Shown: piece after piece, positions 28,263 through 36,571 of the stretch | How positions within the stretch are numbered: the stretch's first letter is position 1 | How the letters are laid out: the number at the start of each line of letters is the position of its first letter | Assembly: GCF_039941195.1 (NCBI RefSeq) | Contig: NZ_JBDVFA010000029.1 | Location: forward strand, 7,017 to 71,016 | Direction of reading: 5' to 3' | Source: Aurantibacter_A sp039941195 | Lineage (GTDB): Bacteria; Bacteroidota; Bacteroidia; Flavobacteriales; Flavobacteriaceae | DNA length: 64,000 nucleotides | The notes under the pieces: generated by a model | What the model was told of the DNA's origin: nothing | Databases searched by the model: none | The model's input: only the letters and a program-made list of their open reading frames with translations | Program-made: the position numbers and the translations under genes

Positions 28263-28998
28263 AATCTCGAAGTGCTTTACCAGTTAAGGATAGAAATACA
28301 TCTTCTAGATGTTTCGCTCCTTGCTGATCATTAATCAATTCTTTCGGTTCACCTTTAACTACAATACTTCCATGATCTATAATGGCAACACGTGTACAAA
28401 ATTCTTCCGCTTCATTCAAATGATGCGAAGTGTATATTATGGTAGTCCCGTTTTTATTTAATTTTTCGAGATGTTTAATAATTGCATTTCTAGATTGCAC
28501 GTCTACACCGACAGTAGGTTCGTCTAAGAACAACACTTTAGGTTTGTGTAAGATACCTGCAATAAGATTGATGCGTCTTTTCATTCCGCCTGAAAAAGTT
28601 TTTATTTTCTGATGCGAGAATTTTGATAAGCCAAGTATTTCAAGATGTGTATAAATTTCTTCTTTTAACAATGGCTTTTTAACACCATACATACTCCCGA
28701 AATACATTAAATTTTCTAAAGCCGTTAATGTCGGATATAATGCATATTCTTGTGGAACAGTACCAATTAGTTGTTTTAATTCTTTTTGGTTTTCTGAATA
28801 GGTAAGCTTGTTAATTGAAAAAGAGCCCGATGTTGGTTTTAATAGCGAGCTCAGCATGGATATTAATGTAGTCTTGCCAGCTCCATTTGGGCCTAGTAAT
28901 CCAAAAATTTCGCCTTCATTAATATTGAGATTCAACTTTTTAACCGAATAGAAATCAGTATCTTTGTATTTTTTAGAAAGGTTGTTGATTTGAATCAT
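28255..28998 (-). CDS. ABC transporter ATP-binding protein
   Basis: The start is taken at the Met at 28998 (MIQINNLSKKY); a Met at 29016 would add six residues. The protein has Walker A LLGPNGAGKTT, signature TFSGGMKRR, Walker B VLFLDEPTVG and the switch His in IYTSHHL. It is a complete ATPase of the drug/Nod-factor (CcmA) exporter class that works with the ABC-2 permease encoded next. Confidence 0.92.
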   Translation of the reverse strand: MIQINNLSKKYKDTDFYSVKKLNLNINEGEIFGLLGPNGAGKTTLISMLSSLLKPTSGSFSINKLTYSENQKELKQLIGTVPQEYALYPTLTALENLMYFGSMYGVKKPLLKEEIYTHLEILGLSKFSHQKIKTFSGGMKRRINLIAGILHKPKVLFLDEPTVGVDVQSRNAIIKHLEKLNKNGTTIIYTSHHLNEAEEFCTRVAIIDHGSIVVKGEPKELINDQQGAKHLEDVFLSLTGKALRDYA

Positions 28999-29030
28999 TG
29001 CCTTTTGTGCTATCAATTATCAAAAACCTA

Positions 29031-30038
29031 TTAAACGGCTTTCTTTAATTTTTTGTAGAATGCTTCTTCTTTATTAGCTATAGCTTCAAGTTGATCCGCA
29101 ATTTTATTATAACCGTCTTCTTGTCCACTTCTATTTTTATATATTCGTGATGCATCAACAGCGAAGTCACGCCATTGATCTCCAATAAGTGTCATTTCTT
29201 TTGAGAGCTCAAAAAGAGCTGGATTTTCTAAAACTTTAGAGGCTTCTTGTAAAAAAGCTCCATAAATATAGCGAAATCCACCACCTCCTGTGCCAATTTC
29301 TTCCTGCATACGCACAATTTGGCCTAAGTAATGATTTGCTTTTTTAGGCCCTATTTTTTTTGGCCATTTTCGAATATTCTTGGCTACCCATTTAATTGCC
29401 TTAACACCAACTAGGGGTACTGGGGCAGTCATATCTCTACACGTTTGTTTTATACCTTTAACTATTGCGGTTTCAAGTTCTAATTTTTCTGGAAATTTTG
29501 TGGGATAATAAATGTGACCTTTTGGAGCAAAGGCACCTTTTGCAAAGCGAACTTTTTCAAGTTCTTTTGCTGTTAAGGTAGTTACATCTGCCATAACAGG
29601 ATCGCTAATTAGGTAGTTGTCATTTTCTTTGCCGTAAACTACCATATTGTGGGCATTAAAGTGAAATCGATATTCCTCTGGAAAATAAGTAAGTTGATAC
29701 ACACCAACTTGCACTCCTACTGGGTTGTTGTTTTTTAAGTTGTTATCTAATCGTTCTTTAGCAGTTTTTGGGTTCGAGAATTTTTCCCTTTTTATTTTCA
29801 TTCCAACACGTTTTGCAAAGCGGTTGAAGATAAGTCCTGGCATAACCCGATAGGTGAAAACAGGAGCGAAATTTACTTTTATAAATGGTAGATAACTGAA
29901 TAATAATCCTGATCCAATACCGAAGACCATGGGTTCGCTAATTTCGAAACCATTATGTCGCATTAAATTAGATACTACGCCATTTTCGCAATGTGCAGCT
30001 TGTTTATGTGTGAAATCAATTTTCAGATTTTCAGGCAT
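29031..30038 (-). CDS. BtrH-like acyltransferase (BtrH_N + DUF4872)
   Basis: 335 residues. The N-terminus has HCENGVVSNLMRHNG, the candidate nucleophile Cys of the butirosin BtrH-like, cysteine-peptidase-like fold, and the C-terminal half fits DUF4872. BtrH moves an acyl group from an ACP to an amine on the sugar acceptor. In this cluster a related enzyme could join the ACP-bound aryl polyene to the dialkylresorcinol, but that is inference; other acyltransferases compete for the role. The start overlaps the preceding small gene by 8 nt. Confidence 0.8.
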   Translation of the reverse strand: MPENLKIDFTHKQAAHCENGVVSNLMRHNGFEISEPMVFGIGSGLLFSYLPFIKVNFAPVFTYRVMPGLIFNRFAKRVGMKIKREKFSNPKTAKERLDNNLKNNNPVGVQVGVYQLTYFPEEYRFHFNAHNMVVYGKENDNYLISDPVMADVTTLTAKELEKVRFAKGAFAPKGHIYYPTKFPEKLELETAIVKGIKQTCRDMTAPVPLVGVKAIKWVAKNIRKWPKKIGPKKANHYLGQIVRMQEEIGTGGGGFRYIYGAFLQEASKVLENPALFELSKEMTLIGDQWRDFAVDASRIYKNRSGQEDGYNKIADQLEAIANKEEAFYKKLKKAV

Positions 30039-30432
30039 CTATATTTTTTAGTTGGTCAATAGTGATTTCAAAAACATCTGCATATTTCTGAAGTTTTTTA
30101 TTGGAAAGTTTATTAAAAACGGAGGGCTTAAAATGTCTTTTTACTCTCCATTTCCAAAAACCTACGTAGCTGGCTAATATTTGCAAATCCATTTTATGGA
30201 CTTCCATATAATATTCTATTGGGCTAGTTTTATTGTCAAGAACCCGTTTTTTAGCGTCGTTAATTCGTTCTTCGATTATTTGAATAGCATTGTCGAGAGC
30301 AATGGTTTTTGGAGTCCATCCAGTGCTGAGTTCAGTAGTGTATTCACCATTTTCATCTACGGCGTACACCATATCTTTTATGTTAGCCGAGGCTAAATTA
30401 CTTTCGTCTTGTGGTACTTCTTCTTTTTTCAT
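30031..30432 (-). CDS. Hypothetical protein with HTH-like C-terminus
   Basis: The ATG at 30432 overlaps the TGA of the dehydratase gene (ATGA) and is preferred over the earlier Met at 30465. 133 residues, charged, no membrane segment. The last 25 residues (KLQKYADVFEITIDQLKNID) look like the end of an Xre-type helix-turn-helix, where a unit is followed by VFxIxxxxL. It lies directly before the BtrH-like gene and overlaps it by 8 nt, suggesting it works with that enzyme or regulates the operon. Function unknown. Confidence 0.65.
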   Translation of the reverse strand: MKKEEVPQDESNLASANIKDMVYAVDENGEYTTELSTGWTPKTIALDNAIQIIEERINDAKKRVLDNKTSPIEYYMEVHKMDLQILASYVGFWKWRVKRHFKPSVFNKLSNKKLQKYADVFEITIDQLKNIDA

Positions 30433-30887
30433 TTGACTTCGTGAATCAAAAAGTTTAAAGTACAATCTACGATTAAATCGTCATTTCTAAAAGAAGAGCA
30501 ATTAATAGTACAGATGCTTAAATCATCACTATCATATCTTGAAACAAGTTTTGCTTTGCTTACAAGTTTGTCACCTACTTTTGGTAATTGATGTATAGTG
30601 GCTTTTTTTATGGCACTTATATAGCCTATTAAATTATTGCTAACACCTTCGTAGTCGTCTGTATCGTAATAGCTTTGTCCAACAATTGCTGAAGATGTTT
30701 GAGCAGCATTTTCAATAATTCCCGTTTCTGAAAAGCATCCATTTTTTACAAATAAACATTCTTCTGATATATTAAATTCTGTAACCACAGAATCTTTGTC
30801 TATATAAGGCATATTGGAAACCAAAAGGATAGGAGGCCTATGAGGCAGAAATTTTTTGATATCGATTTTGCCTTGCTGTTGCTCCAT
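30429..30887 (-). CDS. FabA/FabZ-like hotdog dehydratase with intact catalytic pair
   Basis: 152 residues. KFLPHRPPILLV carries the FabZ-type catalytic His, and IIENAAQTSS the acidic partner at the hotdog helix. It should dehydrate 3-hydroxyacyl-ACP to the enoyl form, giving the conjugated double bonds of the polyene. One nucleotide separates it from a second hotdog gene that has lost the His, so the two probably form one heteromeric dehydratase. Confidence 0.84.
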   Translation of the reverse strand: MEQQQGKIDIKKFLPHRPPILLVSNMPYIDKDSVVTEFNISEECLFVKNGCFSETGIIENAAQTSSAIVGQSYYDTDDYEGVSNNLIGYISAIKKATIHQLPKVGDKLVSKAKLVSRYDSDDLSICTINCSSFRNDDLIVDCTLNFLIHEVK

Positions 30888-30888
30888 T

Positions 30889-31326
30889 TTACTTGGCTAA
30901 TGCAGTTTTAATTTCTGCTTTTGCAATTACTATACCGTCACATTCAATTAGTGCAGAAACTAATGTTACATCCATTATTTCATGCATTATATTAATGGTA
31001 GTTGTTAATGATTTACTTACTTCGGGGAGTTTAAATATTTCTACTTTTTTAATAGCACCTATATAACCAACTGGTGCAGAAAGTTTATTTCTATAGTACG
31101 TATATCCTTTATGTAATGCTATTGATTGCGCCATGTTTTCAATTAAACCGGCTTCGTGAAAATAATTATTTTTTGCGAATATATTTTCAACTTCTACTGT
31201 AAATCCTGAGATGATTTTATCTTCTGAATAGTAGTGTAAAGAATCTACCATGACAAAAGGCTTTTTTTGGGGAATTAAATTCCCAATAAAATTTTTGTCA
31301 GTTAATGGAGTGCTAATTAAATTCAT
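30889..31326 (-). CDS. Hotdog dehydratase-like protein lacking the catalytic His
   Basis: 145 residues aligned end to end with its neighbour: NLIPQKKPFVMVD has Gln where FabZ has the catalytic His (LPHRYPFLLVD), while LIENMAQSIA keeps the acidic residue. It is likely a non-catalytic or half-site partner of the dehydratase encoded next. It directly abuts darB (no spacer). Confidence 0.82.
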   Translation of the reverse strand: MNLISTPLTDKNFIGNLIPQKKPFVMVDSLHYYSEDKIISGFTVEVENIFAKNNYFHEAGLIENMAQSIALHKGYTYYRNKLSAPVGYIGAIKKVEIFKLPEVSKSLTTTINIMHEIMDVTLVSALIECDGIVIAKAEIKTALAK

Positions 31327-32460
31327 TTAGCATACTGTTAGATATGCATATGTATATGAAAAACGAGCACTTTCAGGAACGTGACATAAGATTTTGTCTC
31401 CTTTTTTAAGTTTGCCTGATGTCATTAAATCTTCAATCATAACATATATTGATGCTGCACCAATGTTGCCAACTCGTTCCAAGTTCAAAAACCATTTATC
31501 CCAAGGAATTTCTACACCTTGTTCTTTTAATTCTGTGTATAATCTTTCTTTAAAATAGTTCGAAGAAATATGTGGTAAATAATAATCAATATCATCTGTT
31601 GTGATATTGTTCTTTTTCATTGCATCAATAAGACTATGAACACCTTTAACAAGAATATTACCTGAAAGTAATTTTACATCTTGTTTCATGGCAAATAATG
31701 ATTTTTTACCCCATTGATCAGACGGATATTCACTCCACGGTTTTAAGTGACCATTTTCTAATTTGTCACCACCAGCATACATGCAAGTTTCCATTTCAAA
31801 GGCGTATGAATAGCCTTCCATCCATTCTATTTTAAGTGGTAATTTTCCTTTAGGTTCATTTTCCAAGAGTACGGCTCCCGATCCATCAGAAAGCATCCAT
31901 CTTAAAAACTCTTTTTCGAATGCCAATATTGGGTTTTCTTCTAATTCTTTTAAATAATCCACTTCGTCTTCAAACACATCGGACCGCATCCAAGATGAAG
32001 TGCGTTCGGAACCTGTGCAAACTGCATTATTTTTTTGACCAGTTGCTACAGATAGATAGCCAAATTTTAACGCATTCATACCAGAGCAACACGCCCCAGA
32101 AGGCGAATTGATTTCCATGTTTCCATTTTGTAAAAAACCATGTACCATAGCCGCATGTGAGGGAAGAATTTGATCGGGACTAGATGTTCCACAAGATAAT
32201 AATTCAATATCTGAAGTTTTGAAATCTTCATCACATAAAAGTTCAACAGCTTCTTTGGTTAATTGTGCATTATTATGAGTTACCTCGCCATTTTCATCAA
32301 TGGCATAATAGCGAGTAGCTATTTGATTGTTTCGTAATACAATACGTCTTGCCTTCGATGTTTTACCATTAATAGCACCGAGCTTTTCTTCCATTTCATC
32401 ATTTCCAACAGGGTCATTGGGTAGAAATTTAGCTATTCTCGTTATGTATACTTCCTTCAT
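31327..32460 (-). CDS. darB: DarB, KASIII-like dialkylresorcinol synthase ketosynthase
   Basis: 377 residues of the FabH/thiolase class. Candidate Cys125 lies in SGACCSGMNA, His in YYLPHISSNY and the Asn motif in VGNIGAAS. Next to darA it matches DarB, which condenses two fatty-acyl-derived units into the dialkylresorcinol backbone. Its start overlaps the darA stop by one base (TAATG), so the pair is co-translated. The identification relies on family and neighbour together. Confidence 0.87.
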   Translation of the reverse strand: MKEVYITRIAKFLPNDPVGNDEMEEKLGAINGKTSKARRIVLRNNQIATRYYAIDENGEVTHNNAQLTKEAVELLCDEDFKTSDIELLSCGTSSPDQILPSHAAMVHGFLQNGNMEINSPSGACCSGMNALKFGYLSVATGQKNNAVCTGSERTSSWMRSDVFEDEVDYLKELEENPILAFEKEFLRWMLSDGSGAVLLENEPKGKLPLKIEWMEGYSYAFEMETCMYAGGDKLENGHLKPWSEYPSDQWGKKSLFAMKQDVKLLSGNILVKGVHSLIDAMKKNNITTDDIDYYLPHISSNYFKERLYTELKEQGVEIPWDKWFLNLERVGNIGAASIYVMIEDLMTSGKLKKGDKILCHVPESARFSYTYAYLTVC

Positions 32461-33389
32461 TAATTTTCCTTTAATTCTACCGAAGAATAGTAGGTTTTAT
32501 CCCTATTTCTCTTGGCGCTCATGGGTAAATAAGTCAGCAAAAATACAATAAAAACTATTGGTGTAATTACCCATACAGCAAATTGCAAATAAAATTCAAA
32601 AATTCGTGTCCATTTAATGCGTTGGGGTTTATTAGCATCCCCTTTTTTAATAAGATGATTGGCCCATTTTGAAAAAATGGCGTTGCCACGTTCGTCAGTT
32701 TGAATTAAAAATGGATTGATCTTCACACTTTTTAGAGCTACAAGTTTACGCTGTAGTTCGGAAAAGTTTCCTGCTTCTAAGGCTTCTTTTATAGGTGGTC
32801 CAAATCTATTAGCATTTGCAATGTCTTTTGCTGAAACACCGGGTTTTGGAAAAATGCCTAAATAGCGATCTTTTTTACCGGAGAACATCCAGTGGGCAAT
32901 TGTAATAACACTAATATGATTGATGTTTCTATCTACTAATGCAATATGACCTACTAAATTCGCATTAACTTTTTTGAAAAGGCGTTTTATTTTTTCTTGT
33001 GCTTGTAGCCACATATTTCTGCAGGCAACTACTGTTACTACGGGTTGGTCTTTTAATAGTTTTTCAGCGTATTCCGACTTTAAAAATGAATTAATAGGTA
33101 TTGATGGTGTTAAAAACCAAACCTGATAGCCGAAAATAACCAAATCATATTTTCTATTTAAAACCTCCTCTTTGGGTGGGTGAATATCGCGAGGAATTTG
33201 AAGGAAAGATTCTGGAAATACATCGTAGAAATTTTTTTGTTTCCAAGGAAATTCAAACTCGGGGTTCGTCTCTATTTTGTAATAAGTGATATTAGTATTT
33301 TTATTTTCCAAAGCGGATGTGACATTTTTTAAAATGTCGAACAATTGTCCAGATTGTGTGTAGTAAATTACAAGTACTTCTTTTTTCAT
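32460..33389 (-). CDS. darA: DarA, dialkylresorcinol condensing enzyme/aromatase
   Basis: 309 residues. The N-terminus is flavodoxin-like (VLVIYYTQSGQLFDIL, FGYQVWFLTPSIP), the middle is specific to DarA-type proteins, and a hydrophobic helix near 275-300 precedes a charged tail, so it may be membrane attached. DarA with DarB makes 2,5-dialkylresorcinols, the alcohol half of flexirubins. I recognise it by layout and by this unusual flavodoxin-plus-helix build; biochemical detail of the flavodoxin part is not settled. Confidence 0.85.
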   Translation of the reverse strand: MKKEVLVIYYTQSGQLFDILKNVTSALENKNTNITYYKIETNPEFEFPWKQKNFYDVFPESFLQIPRDIHPPKEEVLNRKYDLVIFGYQVWFLTPSIPINSFLKSEYAEKLLKDQPVVTVVACRNMWLQAQEKIKRLFKKVNANLVGHIALVDRNINHISVITIAHWMFSGKKDRYLGIFPKPGVSAKDIANANRFGPPIKEALEAGNFSELQRKLVALKSVKINPFLIQTDERGNAIFSKWANHLIKKGDANKPQRIKWTRIFEFYLQFAVWVITPIVFIVFLLTYLPMSAKRNRDKTYYSSVELKEN

Positions 33390-33391
33390 AA

Positions 33392-34273
33392 TTAGCTATA
33401 ATCTTCCCAGAAATCGAAATAATTAAACCATTGAATGGGATACTTTTTAAGAACCCATTCCATGCTTTCTGTATATTCTTTTAATAGTGCTTGGGCATCT
33501 CTGCCTTTTGCTTCGGCTTGTCTAGCATATAGTTGATAGTTTCTTTTTTTCCCTTTCATTACATAAACAAAAAGCACAGGCACATTTAAGCGCGATGCTA
33601 ATCTAAAAGGGCCTAAAGGAAACTTTGCTGGTGCACCCATAAAATTTTCAGTTAGGTATTTTGATCCAGGTAAAAAACGGTCTCCTGTTATCACCACCAA
33701 ACCACCTTTGTCCAATGCTGCATGGATTTCAAAAATATGAGACATGTCGTCCTTTACCAAAATGAGTTCCAATGCAGTGTCCATGCTCATTTGGGCTAAA
33801 TATTCTTGAATATTTTTTTGCTCAGCTTCGGTGGTAACCATGCTGATTTTATTAATGGAATATCTATTTTCCAAAAAGTAATGTGAGATTTCAAAATTAC
33901 CTACATGGCCACTTATTAAAATACCCCCTTGCTTTTTTTGTAGGAGGTTGTCTATTTTTTCAATTCCGTCGTGCGTATATTTAAAAAGTGTTCTAAAGCC
34001 TGTAGATACAGTCACTCTATCAGAAAGTGTCTGTCCTAATTTGTAGTAATTTTTATAAATACTGCCAATACTCTTTATCCAAGAATAACCTAATCTTTTT
34101 CTAAAATATTGGTAAATAGCTTTTGAACCTCGCCATGAGAACAAGAAATAGTAGAGAACAATAAAATGCAATAGTGTGTATGCCCCGTTGACTCCAAAAT
34201 TTTTAAGAACAAAAATATAGATTTTATATCCTAAAAGGTTTCCTCTAGATTTTCCTTCCCATTCATTAGCCAT
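33392..34273 (-). CDS. LpxL/HtrB-like lysophospholipid acyltransferase
   Basis: 293 residues with an N-terminal hydrophobic helix. LISGHVGNFEISHYF holds the HxxxxxE-type active site of the lipid A acyltransferase family, and GDRFLPGS and AKFPLGPFRLASRL follow at the usual spacing. It would move an acyl chain from an ACP to a hydroxyl. In the flexirubin cluster it is one of the candidates for forming the ester between polyene acid and resorcinol or for attaching a lipid. Confidence 0.83.
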   Translation of the reverse strand: MANEWEGKSRGNLLGYKIYIFVLKNFGVNGAYTLLHFIVLYYFLFSWRGSKAIYQYFRKRLGYSWIKSIGSIYKNYYKLGQTLSDRVTVSTGFRTLFKYTHDGIEKIDNLLQKKQGGILISGHVGNFEISHYFLENRYSINKISMVTTEAEQKNIQEYLAQMSMDTALELILVKDDMSHIFEIHAALDKGGLVVITGDRFLPGSKYLTENFMGAPAKFPLGPFRLASRLNVPVLFVYVMKGKKRNYQLYARQAEAKGRDAQALLKEYTESMEWVLKKYPIQWFNYFDFWEDYS

Positions 34274-34292
34274 TTATGCGAGGTATTGGTAA

Positions 34293-34535
34293 TTAAGCAA
34301 CTTTACGCTCAATCAAATCATAAAAGTCTTGCAGTGTTTTTACGGTGACAAAATCTTCACCAACTAATTTTACTCCAAAATTACTTTCAACTGCAACTAC
34401 TAAATCAACAAAGTCAAGACTATCTAATTCTAAGGTGTCTTTAAGATCAGCCTCAGGAGCCATTTCTTCTTCATCAACTTCAAATTCGTCTACAAGAAAG
34501 TCGTTAATCTTTTCAATAATAACTTCTTTGGTCAT
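34293..34535 (-). CDS. Acyl carrier protein (2)
   Basis: 80 residues, strongly acidic, with the phosphopantetheine Ser39 in LELDSLDFVDLV. It lies between a ketosynthase and the acyltransferase gene, 6 nt after the former, so it is a candidate acyl donor for both. Confidence 0.92.
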   Translation of the reverse strand: MTKEVIIEKINDFLVDEFEVDEEEMAPEADLKDTLELDSLDFVDLVVAVESNFGVKLVGEDFVTVKTLQDFYDLIERKVA

Positions 34536-34541
34536 TTCAGG

Positions 34542-35759
34542 CTAGCATTTTTTTATGATAAGTGCTGAGTTTGTACCACCAAACCCAAACGAATTAGACA
34601 AAAATACATCAATTTTTTTTTCTAGAGTTTTACGAACGAGGTTTAATTTAATTGAATCTTCATCTGGATTTTCAAGATTAATGTTTGGTGCTACAAAAGA
34701 ATGCTGCATCATTAGCATTGAATAGATTACTTCACTAGCACCAGCCATCCAACACTCATGTCCGGTCATTGATTTTGTTGAGCTTACAGGAGGGTTGCTT
34801 TTTCCGAATACTTCGTAAATTGCTTTTGCCTCATTAGCATCACCAACGGGTGTAGATGTTGCATGGGCGTTTACATAATCGATTGCAGATACGTCTAAAT
34901 TAGCGTCTACTAGTGCTTTTTGCATAGCACGAGAAGGGCCTTCCACATTCGGAGTTGAGATATGTTCACCATTAGATGAAAATCCATATCCGACTACTTC
35001 TCCAAGAATTGGAGCTCCTCTTTTTATGGCAGACTCGTAACTTTCTAAAATTAATGTAGCACCACCTCCACTAGGTATAAGTCCGTTTCTGTCTTTGTCA
35101 AATGGTCTTGAAGCTTTCTCAGGGTTATCAGTATTGATGGCGAAAACCCCTAAGCCATCAAAACTTCCCATGGCATACTTATTAATTTCTTGTGCTCCAC
35201 CGGCAATAATGCAATCTTGCATGCCGCTTTTAATTAAATGATAGGCCATGCCAATAGCGTGAGACCCACTTGCACATGCTGCGCTAATAGTGAAATTAAC
35301 GCCTTTTAGTTTAAAAATAGTAGCAAGATTCATGGTTACCGTTGAATTCATTCCTTTGAAAATGGAACCAGAACCCACGAGTGTGGTGTCCCCCTTTTCT
35401 TTAATAATGTCAATTGCTTCAACAGTAGATTTTGCAGTACTATCATTTCCATAGAGGATGCCTACTTCGTTTGCATCTAAATATTCTTGGTCAATTTTAG
35501 CATTTTGCAATGCTTCATGAGTAGCCATAAAAGCATATTGAGCTTCTTGCCCCATGCTAATTCGTTGTCTTCTAGATAGTAGCGATTTTAAATTTGGTTC
35601 AGGTACCATGCCTGTTAATGGAGAACGATATCCGAAATCTGCTCGTTCTTGGTCGAAAACAATTCCTGACTTACCGGCAAATAAAGAATTTTTTACTTCA
35701 TCTAGGTTTTGACCTATACATGAATATATACCCATGCCTGTAATAACAACTCTTTTCAT
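34542..35759 (-). CDS. FabF-like ketosynthase (3)
   Basis: 405 residues with intact Cys162 (TISAACASGSHA), His299 (VNAHATSTPVG) and His334 (MTGHECWMAG). Of the cluster's ketosynthases it is closest to standard FabF. With the ACP and the ketoreductase on either side it forms the core extension unit for malonyl-ACP condensation. A 46-nt gap lies between it and the reductase gene. Confidence 0.9.
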   Translation of the reverse strand: MKRVVITGMGIYSCIGQNLDEVKNSLFAGKSGIVFDQERADFGYRSPLTGMVPEPNLKSLLSRRQRISMGQEAQYAFMATHEALQNAKIDQEYLDANEVGILYGNDSTAKSTVEAIDIIKEKGDTTLVGSGSIFKGMNSTVTMNLATIFKLKGVNFTISAACASGSHAIGMAYHLIKSGMQDCIIAGGAQEINKYAMGSFDGLGVFAINTDNPEKASRPFDKDRNGLIPSGGGATLILESYESAIKRGAPILGEVVGYGFSSNGEHISTPNVEGPSRAMQKALVDANLDVSAIDYVNAHATSTPVGDANEAKAIYEVFGKSNPPVSSTKSMTGHECWMAGASEVIYSMLMMQHSFVAPNINLENPDEDSIKLNLVRKTLEKKIDVFLSNSFGFGGTNSALIIKKC

Positions 35760-35805
35760 TATATTTTTAAGATTGTGGAACTAAAACTAAATTTAAGAAA
35801 AGTCT

Positions 35806-36561
35806 TTAAGAATAAATACCCCCATTAATGTTTATTACTTCACCAGTAATATACGCCGATTTGTTAGAAGCTAAAAAAGAAACAACGTGCGCAACTTCTT
35901 CAGCGGTGCCAAATCTATTAGCAGGAATCATTTTTTTTAATTCTTTTTCGTCAAGCTCTGCGGTCATATCGCTACTAATAAAACCTGGCGCAACCGCATT
36001 TACTGTAACGTTTCTTTTCGCTACTTCTTGTGCAAGAGCTTTAGTAGCGCCAATAACAGCACCTTTGGCAGCAGAATAGTTGGTCTGACCTGGAGTCCCT
36101 TTTAGACCAGATACTGAAACCATATTAATTATACGACCATACTTATTTACAAGTAATTTTTGGATTAAAGTATTGGTCACATTAAAGAAGCCGTTAAGAC
36201 TTGTGTCAATAACTTTAGACCAATCTTCTTTAGGCATCCACATAAATAGTCCGTCTTTTGTAATACCTGCATTGTTGACGATTACCTCTATAATGGAATT
36301 TTCATTTTTTTCTAACCACGAGTCGAGCGTGTTTTTTACTGCTTCACCATCAACAACATTAAATTGCATTAATTCTCCACTACCTCCAGCTTCTTCAACA
36401 AGTTTTAAGGTTTCTTCAGCAGCAGTTTTGTTACTGTTGTAATTGATAATAAGTTTATAGTCTAAATCTTTTGCTAATTGAATGCAAACGGCACGACCAA
36501 TACCTCTAGAGCCACCAGTAATTAATGCATATTTTTCTTTTTCAGCTTTATTTTCTTTCAT
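35806..36561 (-). CDS. FabG-like 3-oxoacyl-ACP reductase
   Basis: The start at 36561 (MKENKAEKEK) is preferred; an upstream Met at 36600 would overlap the WG-repeat gene. It is a short-chain dehydrogenase with ALITGGSRGIGRAV (NADPH loop), VNNAGITKDG, a Ser in VSVSGLKG and YSAAK (Tyr-x-x-x-Lys). It reduces the beta-keto group during polyene extension. About 251 residues, the usual FabG length. Confidence 0.9.
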   Translation of the reverse strand: MKENKAEKEKYALITGGSRGIGRAVCIQLAKDLDYKLIINYNSNKTAAEETLKLVEEAGGSGELMQFNVVDGEAVKNTLDSWLEKNENSIIEVIVNNAGITKDGLFMWMPKEDWSKVIDTSLNGFFNVTNTLIQKLLVNKYGRIINMVSVSGLKGTPGQTNYSAAKGAVIGATKALAQEVAKRNVTVNAVAPGFISSDMTAELDEKELKKMIPANRFGTAEEVAHVVSFLASNKSAYITGEVININGGIYS

Positions 36562-36571
36562 AGGTAAAAGG

